A stretch of 64,000 nucleotides of DNA from Spirochaetales bacterium UBA6872 (GCA_002452215.1 DKCO01000046.1:1-64000); one strand, 5' to 3'. Counted from the first letter of the stretch, positions 8,782 through 18,207 are shown. Numbers and translations are program-made. Notes: generated by a model not told the origin, from the sequence alone.

Positions 8782-11339
8782 TGTATGTTCATCCTTCTCC
8801 TGCAAATTCCCTTGAATTCACATCCTATGCATCGATTCCAGTCATCTGTTTTTTCCATCAAGCCGTCTTTTATCCCATCGCTTGCGAGGCTAAGCCTGTC
8901 TAATGCACTCTTGAAATCTTCTTTTCCATCAGGCCATCCATCAAGGAATGAACCACATTTTAAGAATGCATATTTTCCATCCTCTACATCTTCTTTCTTA
9001 TTCTTTTCGATAAGCATTTTGTAGATATCGAATTGCAAGCTCTTTTTCTCGACATCTTTCTTGCTGTACTTCCTTCCAGTTTTATAGTCATATACAACAA
9101 TCTCGCCACTTGTCTTGGATCTTGCAATCTTGTCGATACGACCAGTGAGATTAAAGCCATACTCAGGGAACTCAGAGCTGTATTTAAGCTCCAAGCCATC
9201 ATAGATGATGTTGCTCTCTTGCCTTATTTGCGATGCAACTTTCTTCATAGTGCTCAGAAAGTGTTTTTTGATGTACATTACAACTTGATCTGAAGGGACA
9301 GCTGAACCAGCTGGCATATTCTCAATTCTCTCTGTTTTGGTATTCTCATCGAAGAAAAATCGTTTGCCATCTTGCCAAGCTCTCATCTCTTGCTCGAAAA
9401 AATCATCAAGGCAATCAGGCGAAGCACATGGGGCAAAGCGATCGAACCTCTCCATGATTGAATGCATTCTTGTACCGATTTCCCTCGCATCATATTGGAC
9501 GCTCTCATAAGCCGGAAGATTCTTAAGCCTGAACCTATTGAGAAGCGCATACTTGAAATGGCACTCTTCATAGTCTGTGACTGTCGTGAATGAAAGCCAC
9601 GGATCACTTTCTGTAGACGGAAGCGAAAAAGATCCTCGCCTTGCATCCTTCAATGATGATTTAAGTGCATTAATGTAGGATTCTTTTTGTATAGGATATA
9701 TCTCTGCCACATCTCTTTTTTCGCTGTTTTCAGCAATATAGCTATCTCGAGAATCAAGATGCGCATCAATTTGTCTTTCCTTTAGCAAGACCAGCGGAAG
9801 CGATACAGAGGAATATGTCTCTCTTGATGCTGAAAGATACAAGTTTGCAGAAAATGACGCATATGTCTCCAACAAACCATTTGTCACATCCTCATCATCT
9901 ATGCCAGATCTCTCATATTCAGAGAGAAAACCAGCATCCTTCAAAAGAGATTTGCTTTCATTTTCATTTAGGGTAATAAGGAAATGGTAATCATAAGGAG
10001 TTGTTGCACCCTCGCCAAATGGATAGACTCTCACTCCTTTGCTCTTATCCTTCGATACATACTTCACGCTCTTTAGATACTTCAAAAAAAGAGAAAAAAC
10101 CGGCTTTTCGACTCGATAACCATTTTCCTCATTACTCGATAGCGTGTTTAGAAAAACCTTAAACCTGTCTTGTACAAAGCCAAAGACATCATTGTCGTCT
10201 TTATTGTCGATAAAACGCTCTTCACCAAAAAGCAAAGTAAGCAATCTTTGAAAGTGAATTTGGCACTTTCTAGAATCGGTTTCGCTAAAGAGCTTGTCTA
10301 GGACATATCTGAAATCCCTGAATGAGAAATCGGAGTCGAGATATATCCTGGAATACCTGTCGTCCTTTGCACTCGGTGATGCGACAATCGAGAATTGAAC
10401 AGCTTTCTCTACAAAATCCCTCATCGCTCTCTTGTCTTTAAAAGGCATATTCGGGTTAAGAAAGAACTTCTTTATATCACTTATCTGGTAACCGTTGGAC
10501 ACTATCGAAGACAAATCAAGCAAGAAGGCTCCAGGCAAAGTCGAGAGAACATCCACGCCAGGCACATATTGCAAAGGAATAGCAAATAGCTTGGACTCTA
10601 AATCCAGATATGGCCTAAGGCGTTCAAGAGCTGATGTTGATATAGCTATTCTATCCATAGACACAGAGGAATCGATGAGGGATCGTATCTTCAAGAACAA
10701 GGCACGGATCTCCTCTTTCTCTTGTCTGTAGACAATGAAATCAGAGTTGATCTTATATGGTTTTATCTTATTCAGAACAACATCTGAAAGCTTTCTTTCA
10801 AGTTTTATCTCCTTTACAAAAGCATCAGGAGAAACAAGATAGTAGTTAGATGTATCGACAGCTTTATTTATCTCCTCGAAGTTCAATTGATATAAGTTGT
10901 TCCTCTCCAAGAACTCGATGTAGTGTTTTTTGATTAAAACCAAATCATGGAATATCGCTTTCTCTAGCTTGAATCTTCCCGAAAGAGCCTCTGGCAGATC
11001 CGTCAGCATCTTTTCTACAAAAGAAGGCAAGAACTCCTTCATCTCTGGATAATCCTTGTTATAGAAATATTCCAGTTCATTGCAATAGCTGTCTATAAAC
11101 CATTGACTGAAAACAGTCCTGTCTAGATCATCCGATGGCCTTTTTTTATTGTCTTCTTGATAAAAAAGAGAGGAAAAAGTATCGAATGAGATGCATTTAT
11201 CAGCCAGAACAGGCCTCATCTGACTAGATGCGTAGCTCACAGCAACGGCACGTGCGCTTTCCTCTGTTGGCAACACAACAGTAAGCCCACCATCAAGTTT
11301 TTTGTAGATTTCCTTCTTTAGAAATTCTGTCATATTCAT
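8778..11339 (-). CDS. addB: AddB-like PD-(D/E)XK nuclease with predicted iron-sulfur site
   Basis: An 853-residue partner of AddA, translated first in the operon. The N-terminal 600 residues are an inactivated helicase-like region; I see no intact Walker A. The C-terminal nuclease shows GTRMHSIMERF, LTGRIDKIA and VVYDYKTG (the Asp and Lys of PD-(D/E)XK). A Cys in YEECHFKY before the nuclease and a CIGCEFKGIC cluster at the extreme C-terminus give four cysteines in AddB spacing, suggesting a [4Fe-4S] staple. The frame stays open upstream to 11684, but that stretch is unlike AddB and overlaps the divergent protease gene. ATG 11339 or 11333 (MTEFLKKE) is the sensible start. Similarity is clearer in the nuclease than elsewhere. 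Confidence 0.8.
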   Translation of the reverse strand: MNMTEFLKKEIYKKLDGGLTVVLPTEESARAVAVSYASSQMRPVLADKCISFDTFSSLFYQEDNKKRPSDDLDRTVFSQWFIDSYCNELEYFYNKDYPEMKEFLPSFVEKMLTDLPEALSGRFKLEKAIFHDLVLIKKHYIEFLERNNLYQLNFEEINKAVDTSNYYLVSPDAFVKEIKLERKLSDVVLNKIKPYKINSDFIVYRQEKEEIRALFLKIRSLIDSSVSMDRIAISTSALERLRPYLDLESKLFAIPLQYVPGVDVLSTLPGAFLLDLSSIVSNGYQISDIKKFFLNPNMPFKDKRAMRDFVEKAVQFSIVASPSAKDDRYSRIYLDSDFSFRDFRYVLDKLFSETDSRKCQIHFQRLLTLLFGEERFIDNKDDNDVFGFVQDRFKVFLNTLSSNEENGYRVEKPVFSLFLKYLKSVKYVSKDKSKGVRVYPFGEGATTPYDYHFLITLNENESKSLLKDAGFLSEYERSGIDDEDVTNGLLETYASFSANLYLSASRETYSSVSLPLVLLKERQIDAHLDSRDSYIAENSEKRDVAEIYPIQKESYINALKSSLKDARRGSFSLPSTESDPWLSFTTVTDYEECHFKYALLNRFRLKNLPAYESVQYDAREIGTRMHSIMERFDRFAPCASPDCLDDFFEQEMRAWQDGKRFFFDENTKTERIENMPAGSAVPSDQVVMYIKKHFLSTMKKVASQIRQESNIIYDGLELKYSSEFPEYGFNLTGRIDKIARSKTSGEIVVYDYKTGRKYSKKDVEKKSLQFDIYKMLIEKNKKEDVEDGKYAFLKCGSFLDGWPDGKEDFKSALDRLSLASDGIKDGLMEKTDDWNRCIGCEFKGICRRRMNIQ

Positions 11340-11385
11340 ATGATATCTCAAATAAAGCAAAGAAAAAAACCATCTTCCACAGAAA

Positions 11386-12288
11386 ATGACAAAATGGTAT
11401 TTTTTATGCATGGGGAAAAAAGAAAAAAACACATACACAAACAACTTCAGCCTACTATCTGGCATATTTGTAATCTTTGTTTCTCTTGTATCTTGGTTTA
11501 TAGTTGGCCCATTGCTTTCATATAGGCTATCATCATCGAAGATCCTCAACTCAAGCTCTTGGTCTGACTTTGGAAGATATTTTATTGTCCATGTGCCATA
11601 TATAATGCTATTTATTGCTCTTTTCTTTCTCTCGCATTTTATATTGAGAACAAGCTTGAAAAGCTTGATTGCCGGATGCAACAAACGCTATAGATGGACT
11701 TACTCATTCTTTGTTGCTTTTATATATCTTGTCTTTCTTGCAATCTTTTCTCTTATGCAAATAAAAGGCATAAGCGTGGATGCAACACCATTTTCAGATA
11801 AATTGAAGCTTGTTGTTCCAATATTGATCCTTACTCCTATGCAAGCCTTGTCAGAAGAGATCTTATTCAGAGCATTGCCAGCAAGATTGGTCTTCAATGA
11901 TAGACTTGAGAAGAACACACTAAAGTCGAATCTGTTGATAATTCTCTCTGGAGTGCTCTTTCTTATTCCACACTTGAAGAATCCTGAAGTTTCATCAAGC
12001 TTTCTCTTTTCATCGCTCTACTACTTCACATGGGGCTCATTGGCAATGGCCTTATCTCTTTGGACAGATGGATTCGAAGCTCCTGTTGCAATGCATATTG
12101 CAAACAATCTTTACATTGCTCTAATAGTGAATTACTCTGGTAGCTCGATGCCAACGCATGCTCTCTTTATAAACAATAGAGAGCTATCGCCTATAAGCTC
12201 TCTAATTGAGGCATGCATTGTATTTATAGCTATATTTCTCTTCTCTCGAATAATGGAGAAGAGAGAAGAGAAAATGTTAAAAGGATAA
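11386..12288 (+). CDS. CPBP family intramembrane metalloprotease
   Basis: A 300-residue polytopic membrane protein of the CAAX-protease/bacteriocin-processing (Abi) family. The three family motifs are visible in order: SEEILFRALPARL (EExxxR, about residues 155-160), FLIPHLKNP (motif 2 His), and MHIANN (HxxxN). About six to seven hydrophobic segments flank them. It starts at ATG 11386 or ATG 11410; no decisive ribosome-binding site is seen. It is divergent from addB across about 50 bp and runs 3 bp into the endonuclease gene. Substrates of such enzymes are generally unknown; roles in peptide export or immunity are inference. Confidence 0.85.
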   Translation: MTKWYFLCMGKKEKNTYTNNFSLLSGIFVIFVSLVSWFIVGPLLSYRLSSSKILNSSSWSDFGRYFIVHVPYIMLFIALFFLSHFILRTSLKSLIAGCNKRYRWTYSFFVAFIYLVFLAIFSLMQIKGISVDATPFSDKLKLVVPILILTPMQALSEEILFRALPARLVFNDRLEKNTLKSNLLIILSGVLFLIPHLKNPEVSSSFLFSSLYYFTWGSLAMALSLWTDGFEAPVAMHIANNLYIALIVNYSGSSMPTHALFINNRELSPISSLIEACIVFIAIFLFSRIMEKREEKMLKG

Positions 12289-12291
12289 GTT

Positions 12292-13287
12292 ATGGCAAAA
12301 AAGAAGAAAACGAAAAAACAAAAACATGCCCTGAGGAAAATACTGATTCTGGCTTTGGTAGTAATCGCGCTATTCATAGCACTATGCTTTATCTCTCCAA
12401 AGGAGGAGGAAGAGCTTTCATCTGGCGCTAAGATCCCGAATCTTGAAATACCGTCAAGAGTCGATGGCGACCAGATAATAAAACACACAGGCTACACTCT
12501 TTCATACAATGAGGAATACGAAGTTGCAAACTGGGTTGCATATGAGCTTACAAGAGATGAGGTATTGGCAACAGGAGAAAGAGAAGACAGCTTCAAGTCT
12601 GATCCAGATGTAAAAACAGGTTCAGCAACACTTGGAGACTACAAAGGCTCTGGCTATGACAGAGGACATCTTGCGCCAGCTGCTGATTTCAAGTGGTCAT
12701 CCGATGCAATGAGCGATACGTTCTTCTTGTCCAACATGACACCACAAGATCCATCGTTCAACAGAGGAATATGGTCTGACCTTGAGGCTGTAGTAAGGAC
12801 AATGGCATATGAAAACGAGAGCATATATGTAGTAACAGGTCCAGTGCTGACAGATGGGCCATACAAGACAATCGGAGAGAACAAGGTAGCTGTGCCTAAA
12901 CGATTCTACAAAGTTGTGCTTGACTACACAGACCCCGATATAAAAGCAATCGGCTTTGTCCTTCCAAACGAGAATTCAGACAAGTCATTGCAATCCTTTG
13001 CTACGACAGTAGATGAAGTTGAAGCAATAACAGGAATAGACTTCTATCCTCTTTTGCCAGATGATATCGAAAACAAAATCGAAGCTGTAGCAGACCCATC
13101 GGATTGGTCTTTCAGGCAATTTGTACCAACAGGTGAAACAGCTGATGTCGATTATGTCTATGAATCCAAGAACGATACGCATAAACAAATCATTGATGCT
13201 ATAATGGATGCTCTCTATGAGATCAAGAAAAGCGTTTTCGAATACACAGGCACTACAAAATATGCAAAAGCGTTAGGCTTGATCTAA
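12292..13287 (+). CDS. DNA/RNA non-specific endonuclease, membrane-anchored or exported
   Basis: A 331-residue beta-beta-alpha metal (NUC1-type) nuclease. A Lys-rich start and one hydrophobic segment (about residues 15-35) suggest an N-terminal anchor or uncleaved signal. The catalytic motif YDRGHLAPAAD supplies the general-base His, and SNMTPQDPSFNRG supplies the metal-binding Asn; both are intact. A clear AAAGGAT ribosome-binding site precedes ATG 12292. Extracytoplasmic nucleases of this type degrade nucleic acids for nutrition or help DNA entry. It probably forms an operon with the CPBP protease. Its last 15 bp overlap the end of the converging pectinesterase gene. Confidence 0.88.
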   Translation: MAKKKKTKKQKHALRKILILALVVIALFIALCFISPKEEEELSSGAKIPNLEIPSRVDGDQIIKHTGYTLSYNEEYEVANWVAYELTRDEVLATGEREDSFKSDPDVKTGSATLGDYKGSGYDRGHLAPAADFKWSSDAMSDTFFLSNMTPQDPSFNRGIWSDLEAVVRTMAYENESIYVVTGPVLTDGPYKTIGENKVAVPKRFYKVVLDYTDPDIKAIGFVLPNENSDKSLQSFATTVDEVEAITGIDFYPLLPDDIENKIEAVADPSDWSFRQFVPTGETADVDYVYESKNDTHKQIIDAIMDALYEIKKSVFEYTGTTKYAKALGLI

Positions 13288-14139
13288 CTCTTTTCTTACA
13301 ATCTCGAGCAAAGGAGAGTTCTTGACAGACGAGAAGCGGCTTTCCGAAGGAAGCCAATATCTTTCAATTCCCTCCGGAGTTCGAGAATTCATCCCAGTCC
13401 AAAGCTCTTTGTTGATATGCTCTCCCATGTTGCAATTTACAAAAAGAGCCATTGGGCTTCTGTTAATTGACCCCGCCGGATGCCATGGACGTGCAAGATA
13501 GACGCTACTGCTTTTCGCATCTGATACAAATGAGCAATTCGAGAAAACAAATCCAATCTCGTCAGATGAGAATGTAGATGGAGCTGTTACAAACCCCTCG
13601 CCTATCGATTCAACTATGCAAGAATCGAATAAAGCTTCTCCTGCACCAAAGATAAAATCGATATTCCCGATTATTGTTGAATTCTTGACATAATGCTTGC
13701 CAGAGTCAAGATAGAGCGTGTCCTGGAACGAAGAGAAGATACAATCTGTCAAAATTGTATTTGTCGCTCCAATAACAGTTCGAAATGCAACAGCTTGGGT
13801 ATCGACCTTCTTATCAACATGCTTCTTGTTGTATTCATGCCAATAAATGTAGTCAAACGAATTTGAGAACTTCACTCCGATTGCTTTGAAATTCGGCGCT
13901 CCGACAGTGAAAGTTGCACTGTCGCCAGTGGAGAAGACCTTGCCAGAGCGGACAGTCCCATGATGGTCCGAGAAAACTATCTCAGGTAGTCCCTTCCCTA
14001 TCAGAGTAACATTCTTTCTATTTACTTCAATTTTCTCTTTGTAGACTCCAGCAGACAAAACCAAAGTCAAATCACCAGAAGGTGCTAAATCCAATGCTTT
14101 TTGTATCGAATCACCAGGATTCAGTTCTATTGTATTCAT
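13273..14139 (-). CDS. pectinesterase family protein without signal peptide
   Basis: A 288-residue right-handed parallel beta-helix protein of carbohydrate esterase family 8, which removes methyl esters from pectin. Family motifs are visible: AVAFRT, SSFQDTLYLD (acid/base and nucleophile region), IDFIFGAGEALFD with the second catalytic Asp, and YLARPWHP. The N-terminus enters the fold almost at once (INTIELNPGDSIQKALD-like start at MNTIEL) with no export signal, so it may act on imported oligosaccharides in the cytoplasm. It is shorter than plant or Erwinia enzymes. A terminator at 14180-14212 separates it from the upstream gene. No ribosome-binding site stands out before ATG 14139. Confidence 0.86.
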   Translation of the reverse strand: MNTIELNPGDSIQKALDLAPSGDLTLVLSAGVYKEKIEVNRKNVTLIGKGLPEIVFSDHHGTVRSGKVFSTGDSATFTVGAPNFKAIGVKFSNSFDYIYWHEYNKKHVDKKVDTQAVAFRTVIGATNTILTDCIFSSFQDTLYLDSGKHYVKNSTIIGNIDFIFGAGEALFDSCIVESIGEGFVTAPSTFSSDEIGFVFSNCSFVSDAKSSSVYLARPWHPAGSINRSPMALFVNCNMGEHINKELWTGMNSRTPEGIERYWLPSESRFSSVKNSPLLEIVRKELDQA

Positions 14140-14179
14140 AAGCTATGATATTACATGAAAAATCGACAAATATAAAAGC

Positions 14180-14212
14180 AAAAGAAAAGGCCGAGCATCG
14201 AACTCGACCCGG
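14180..14212 (-). terminator. intrinsic terminator after exported beta-rich protein gene
   Basis: On the minus strand CCGGGT pairs with GCTCGG (two wobbles) around a 10-nt loop, followed by CCTTTTCTTTTG. This should end the nif3-to-exported-protein transcript before the pectinesterase gene. Confidence 0.5.
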
Positions 14213-14215
14213 AAT

Positions 14216-14746
14216 CTAGAACTTCCAACCAATTGCAACCCGTGGAATAGGGATAAGCATTTCAAAGCCAGTTTCGGTCTTTCCATCTCCGAATGTAAGG
14301 AAGTTAAGGTCAAGTCCTGTGCCGATACGTGCGTAGAAATACCTTCCTGCAATGAAATCGAAATCAAAGTGCGAGAAAAGTCCAAACTTGTTGTCACTTC
14401 CGCCACTGATTGAGAAAACTGGACCTACTGTTATCAAGAAATCCCAATTTTTGTTTATCTCAAGGTTGTATGCAAAACCTACACCGACATTGTATGTCGA
14501 GAACTTCTCAGTCCCGAACAGGATATTCATTCCAAGTCCATCCTTGAAGAAAATATCAAACTCAGTATCGAGATTCACTGTTGGGTTTCCACTGACTTTT
14601 CCATTGTTTCCCTTGATCTCGATATCCATGTTTGTCCCCAATTCCTTGCTACTTCTGAGTCCAACATTGAACTTGAATTCTGTTGTTGCGAAAACAGAAG
14701 AGATGAGGACAATAGCAACAAGTGCTACCATTATCGTTCGTTTCAT
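14216..14746 (-). CDS. exported beta-rich protein, possible outer-membrane barrel
   Basis: A 176-residue protein with a clear Sec signal peptide (KR start, hydrophobic core, cleavage after about residue 20, ...SSVFA). The mature part alternates hydrophobic and polar residues with many Gly and aromatic residues and ends in AIGWKF, a terminal Phe as in outer-membrane barrels. No family is recognised. A small barrel or outer-membrane-associated protein fits best. Its ATG overlaps the stop of the dipeptidase gene (ATGA), so it is the last gene of the minus-strand operon beginning with the Nif3-like gene. Confidence 0.7.
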   Translation of the reverse strand: MKRTIMVALVAIVLISSVFATTEFKFNVGLRSSKELGTNMDIEIKGNNGKVSGNPTVNLDTEFDIFFKDGLGMNILFGTEKFSTYNVGVGFAYNLEINKNWDFLITVGPVFSISGGSDNKFGLFSHFDFDFIAGRYFYARIGTGLDLNFLTFGDGKTETGFEMLIPIPRVAIGWKF

Positions 14747-15687
14747 TTCTCTATCTCCTTAAATACCCTATAGGCATTAGCATAGAACATCTTATCAATT
14801 ACATAGCTTGAAAAGCCCTCTTTTGCAAGAGCATCCTTCAAAAGATATAGCTTATCAGGAGAGCCTATTTCCAGTTTTCCTCCGATCCCATCGAAATCAG
14901 TTCCAAGCGCAAGCACATCCTCTCCTGCAACATTGTATATATGCTTTACATGTCTAACCATGTCACTTACTCTGCTTGTATCGTCATCAGATCTTGAGCA
15001 AAGGAATGGCCTTGAGAAATTAAGACCAGCAACACCGCCATGATTTGCAAGCACCTTTAACATATCATCTGTAAGGTTTCTTGGCACATCTGTCATTGCT
15101 CTTGAATTGGAGTGAGTTGCAACAAATGGCTTTGTAGCATGCCTAGCTATGTCATAAAATCCACCATCGTTCAAGTGCGACACATCAACAATAATCCCAA
15201 GCCTTTCACACTCATAAAGCGCTTTCAAACCTTTTTCCTTGAGAGGCTTTGCCATTACATCCTTGTCTCGTGAATTGGGGTAAGCCAGCTCATTTTCATA
15301 GTTCCATGTAAAGCCGAATATCTTGACATCCCACTCTTTCAAAATAGCGAGTCTCGATATATCACCTTCAAGAATAGCACCCTCTTCTGTAGTCAATATT
15401 GCGCTGACAGCACCATCCTCTGTCTCTTCGATAGAGTGAAGTTGCTTGATCCCAGCTTCCTTTATCTTAGCAAGAAAGCATTCATGCAACTCATTCACAA
15501 CTTGCCAAGCCGAGAGCTCTTTCTTGATCTTGCGAGACTCATTCATTGGAGTAAAGAGCGCAAAACATTGCCCTGTAATCCCAGCTTTTTCAAGCTTTGC
15601 TTTATCAATCATGCAAGAGTTCTCCAAAAGAGTCTCTTCAGGCTTTTCCCAAAGCCTGTATATTGTATCCGAATGCAAATCAATCAT
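14743..15687 (-). CDS. dipeptidase, peptidase family M19 (renal dipeptidase type)
   Basis: A 314-residue binuclear zinc dipeptidase hydrolysing dipeptides, including some with a D residue. DLHSDT at the start gives the first metal His and Asp. VDVSHLNDGGF and VATHSNSRAM give later metal and substrate residues, and LGTDFDGIGG is the C-terminal family motif. There is no signal peptide, so it acts in the cytosol. It overlaps its neighbours on both sides (8 bp with the GH43-like gene, 4 bp with the exported protein gene), indicating translational coupling. Length is typical for bacterial M19. Confidence 0.88.
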   Translation of the reverse strand: MIDLHSDTIYRLWEKPEETLLENSCMIDKAKLEKAGITGQCFALFTPMNESRKIKKELSAWQVVNELHECFLAKIKEAGIKQLHSIEETEDGAVSAILTTEEGAILEGDISRLAILKEWDVKIFGFTWNYENELAYPNSRDKDVMAKPLKEKGLKALYECERLGIIVDVSHLNDGGFYDIARHATKPFVATHSNSRAMTDVPRNLTDDMLKVLANHGGVAGLNFSRPFLCSRSDDDTSRVSDMVRHVKHIYNVAGEDVLALGTDFDGIGGKLEIGSPDKLYLLKDALAKEGFSSYVIDKMFYANAYRVFKEIEK

Positions 15688-16651
15688 CTTTTCCCAAAAG
15701 AAGCCCTAGCGATTCCTTTACAAAGCGTATGCCTAGTTTTCTTTCCAAGCAATTTGCCGAGTAATAGCAATACCAAGAGTCCTCATTCTCCTTGTATCTT
15801 AAGTCAGCTGATGAGATATAACGACTTGCCCATCCCTTGTCAGCTGTTTGTTGCAAAACTTTTATATCATTCCATTCGATGCCATCTTGGCTTGTCAAAA
15901 GAAGAAGAGCTGAGGATGACTTGTTTTTCTTCTCATCATAGTAATATGCACACTCCAAAGCAGCGAAGCCATCGGAACAAGGCACAATACGAACAGATCC
16001 TACAGCAAGGTTTCTCCACATTGAGTCAGGCTCTGTTTCCATGATAGAACGAGAAAACACAGTGTAAGGGCCATCGATGAAATCTGACTCAGCATACATA
16101 AGGCGCTTCGTAACTTTTTGGCCACTGTCATAAATATGACTCTCACCTGCACCAAAATACAACCTGAAGTGGCCATCGACTTCCACAAGCTCTGGACGAG
16201 AGAGCCTCATATTGCCGGATTCGGATTTCGCTCTTGCTATCCCTGCAGAGTCAAGAACCATCCTAGGCTCTGACCAGAGAGAAAGATCCGATGATGTGCA
16301 CATCATTATCCTAGAATCCTTGCTATTATGCTTTTCTTTTCCAAAAAAAACCTTGTCGTGAATCTCAAAAAGAAGGTAGTAGCTATTTCCTTGCTTGAAT
16401 ATAAATGGGTAGTGTCCCCTCAAGAAGAGCAAATGCTGCCTCTTCCACTCCAGACCTGATGTTGATGTAAAATGCTCAAGCCCAATCCACGTGTGTGCAA
16501 AGAGATGCCAAAGACCGTCCGGAGACTCCTCTGGCAAGAGATATGATGGATCGCATAGGCGTGGAGCGAATTTCACTCTTGTAGGTATTGGCTCATCGCT
16601 GAACGAGTACCAATACGCACTCAAGAGCTTATCCATGCTTTGATAGCGCAT
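15680..16651 (-). CDS. GH43/GH32-like five-bladed beta-propeller protein
   Basis: A 323-residue cytosolic protein with the repeating aromatic and Asp pattern of glycoside hydrolase clan F/J propellers. FAPRLCDPSYL would hold the catalytic base Asp, HYPFIFKQGNSYYLLFE is a typical blade, and SRPELVEVDGHFRLYFGAGES resembles the acid-bearing blade. The exact family and substrate cannot be fixed by eye; arabinan or xylan oligosaccharides are possible. It starts in the stop codon of the small membrane protein gene (TAATG) and overlaps the dipeptidase gene. Its place among lspA and dipeptidase genes is unusual for a sugar enzyme. Confidence 0.6.
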   Translation of the reverse strand: MRYQSMDKLLSAYWYSFSDEPIPTRVKFAPRLCDPSYLLPEESPDGLWHLFAHTWIGLEHFTSTSGLEWKRQHLLFLRGHYPFIFKQGNSYYLLFEIHDKVFFGKEKHNSKDSRIMMCTSSDLSLWSEPRMVLDSAGIARAKSESGNMRLSRPELVEVDGHFRLYFGAGESHIYDSGQKVTKRLMYAESDFIDGPYTVFSRSIMETEPDSMWRNLAVGSVRIVPCSDGFAALECAYYYDEKKNKSSSALLLLTSQDGIEWNDIKVLQQTADKGWASRYISSADLRYKENEDSWYCYYSANCLERKLGIRFVKESLGLLLGKDD

Positions 16652-16941
16652 TATTTCTTTGTCCTGCGTCCAAAAATAGGATGAAGTTTGTCCTCTAGCG
16701 AGAATTTCTTATTCGCCCACATAACAAGCTTGTTGTAAATCAAGAATGTCAATCCGATTGCAAAAACAAAGACCAGAAGCATACTCAACGCTGATGCAAC
16801 TTGGCTATTTGCCATGCTCGGAAAAGCCTCTAGCAAAAGGCTCAAAAGCACAAATCCGACAATAAAGAATATAGCGAGCAAAGCAACATTCACAAGCGTT
16901 GCTATGATCATAAACAACAAAGTATTAGTCTTCTTATTCAT
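16651..16941 (-). CDS. small membrane protein, two predicted transmembrane helices
   Basis: A 96-residue hypothetical. Hydrophobic segments at about residues 8-35 and 45-68 are separated by a short polar loop, and the C-terminus is basic (FGRRTKK). It overlaps lspA by 8 bp and the GH43-like gene by 1 bp, so it is co-translated with them. No family is recognised. Confidence 0.7.
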   Translation of the reverse strand: MNKKTNTLLFMIIATLVNVALLAIFFIVGFVLLSLLLEAFPSMANSQVASALSMLLVFVFAIGLTFLIYNKLVMWANKKFSLEDKLHPIFGRRTKK

Positions 16942-17461
16942 TCATTTTCCTCTCTTTTGAAAAGACAACAAGAAAGCTTATCAACAAAAGCACCACAGAT
17001 ATTACAACAGAGCCATCAGCGATATTCCAAGTCGGGAACCTATCCATTGACAGAAAACCATCAAGATCAGTTGAAATCCAATCTACGACCCTCAAATGCC
17101 TGAACACTCTATCGATGATATTGCCAAGGCCTCCTCCGAGTATGCCAGCAAGGCACCAGCGCTGAAAAGTGTCAAACTCCTTATCAAATCTCTTCGATAC
17201 AACACTATATCCAACTAATGCCATCAATAGAATAGGCAGCAGTACAAAAGACACATACTTTACAAAAAGAGGAAATCCCGATCCGAGGCTGAATGCGACA
17301 GCATCATTTCTCACATGGCAAATCCAAAGCCAACCACCAAAGAGAGAAAGACCAATGGATCCTTCATCTATGTAATGGACTACAAGAGCCTTCGATATCT
17401 GGTCTACAGCCACAATAAACAGTGTCAATATAAATGGGTAATACCTCTTCTTTTCAATCAA
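16934..17461 (-). CDS. lspA: lipoprotein signal peptidase (signal peptidase II)
   Basis: Inner-membrane aspartyl protease that cleaves the signal peptide of diacylglyceryl-modified prolipoproteins; 175 residues with four hydrophobic helices. DQISKALVV lies in the first conserved block, GGLGNIIDRV holds the first catalytic Asp, and FPTWNIADGSV the second. The start appears to be TTG at 17461, which overlaps the TGA stop of the upstream Nif3-like gene (TTGA), with GGAG just upstream. This window encodes several lipoproteins that would be its substrates (for example the proteins at 27216 and 39849). Confidence 0.93.
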   Translation of the reverse strand: MIEKKRYYPFILTLFIVAVDQISKALVVHYIDEGSIGLSLFGGWLWICHVRNDAVAFSLGSGFPLFVKYVSFVLLPILLMALVGYSVVSKRFDKEFDTFQRWCLAGILGGGLGNIIDRVFRHLRVVDWISTDLDGFLSMDRFPTWNIADGSVVISVVLLLISFLVVFSKERKMNE

Positions 17462-18207
17462 AGTCCTGTCTCCATTGGAATGAAAAGAGTCTCAAGGCCA
17501 AACTCCTTTTGGCTCATTCTCATCAGTGCTTCCACTCCAAACACCTCAGATCTGTAGTGCCCTCCAGCCAAAACATCTATTCCAGACTCTAGCGCAATAT
17601 GGTAATTCTCATGCCCAAGATCGCCTGTAATAAATAGATCAAGCCCTTCAGAGATTGCATCTATGACATCAGAGCCTGCACCGCCAGATATTATCCCTAC
17701 TGTCTCGACTTTCTCTTTGTTTTGAATCATATGGCATGAGAGAGGATCGAAATTTAACAAAAGCGCAATCTCTTTGACAGTCATCGGGAAAGGAAGCTTT
17801 CCTTTCACACCAATATACTTCCCTCTCCAGACTCCAAATGGATCAAACTCGCGCATGCCAAGCCTGATTGCCATCTGTGCGTTGTTGCCATAAACAGGAT
17901 GCGCATCAAGAGGAATGTGACATGCATAAAGCGTGAGATTTCCATCTATTGCAGTCTTCACTCTCTTGTAGTGGGTTGCCGAGATTGCTATAGGATGACC
18001 CCAGAACAGCCCATGATGAACAACAAGGATATCAGCCTTCTCGTCTACAGCTTTTTCTATAGTTGCAAGGCACGCATCGACAGCGAAAGCAACTTTCTTC
18101 AAACACCTGTCTGGACTCTCTATCTGGACTCCATTCAAAGAAATATCATCAAATGATGCAATGTCCAATCTATCTGAAAGCAATTTTGCATATTCACTTA
18201 TAAGCAT
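17458..18207 (-). CDS. Nif3-like dinuclear metal centre protein
   Basis: A 249-residue member of the NIF3/DUF34 family, hexameric proteins with a two-metal site, sometimes called GTP cyclohydrolase I type 2-like; the biological role is unsettled. DILVVHHGLFW holds metal-binding His residues, YACHIPLDAHP the next His and Asp, and the C-terminal LAGGHYRSEVFGVEAL a further His and Glu set. It is the first gene of the minus-strand operon to the exported-protein gene. Its start region abuts the divergent Lon-type protease gene with about 60 bp between them. Confidence 0.9.
   Translation of the reverse strand: MLISEYAKLLSDRLDIASFDDISLNGVQIESPDRCLKKVAFAVDACLATIEKAVDEKADILVVHHGLFWGHPIAISATHYKRVKTAIDGNLTLYACHIPLDAHPVYGNNAQMAIRLGMREFDPFGVWRGKYIGVKGKLPFPMTVKEIALLLNFDPLSCHMIQNKEKVETVGIISGGAGSDVIDAISEGLDLFITGDLGHENYHIALESGIDVLAGGHYRSEVFGVEALMRMSQKEFGLETLFIPMETGL

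Noticed and set aside
8781..11684. Long N-terminal extension of the AddB-like protein up to 11684
   Set aside because: The extra ~115 residues overlap the divergent CPBP protease gene, are hydrophobic in a pattern mirroring that gene, and do not resemble AddB.
14186..14213. A tRNA T-arm-like sequence (CGAG-TTCGATG-CTCG on the minus strand)
   Set aside because: No acceptor, D or anticodon arms fit around it, and it coincides with a terminator hairpin with a T-rich tail after the exported-protein gene.
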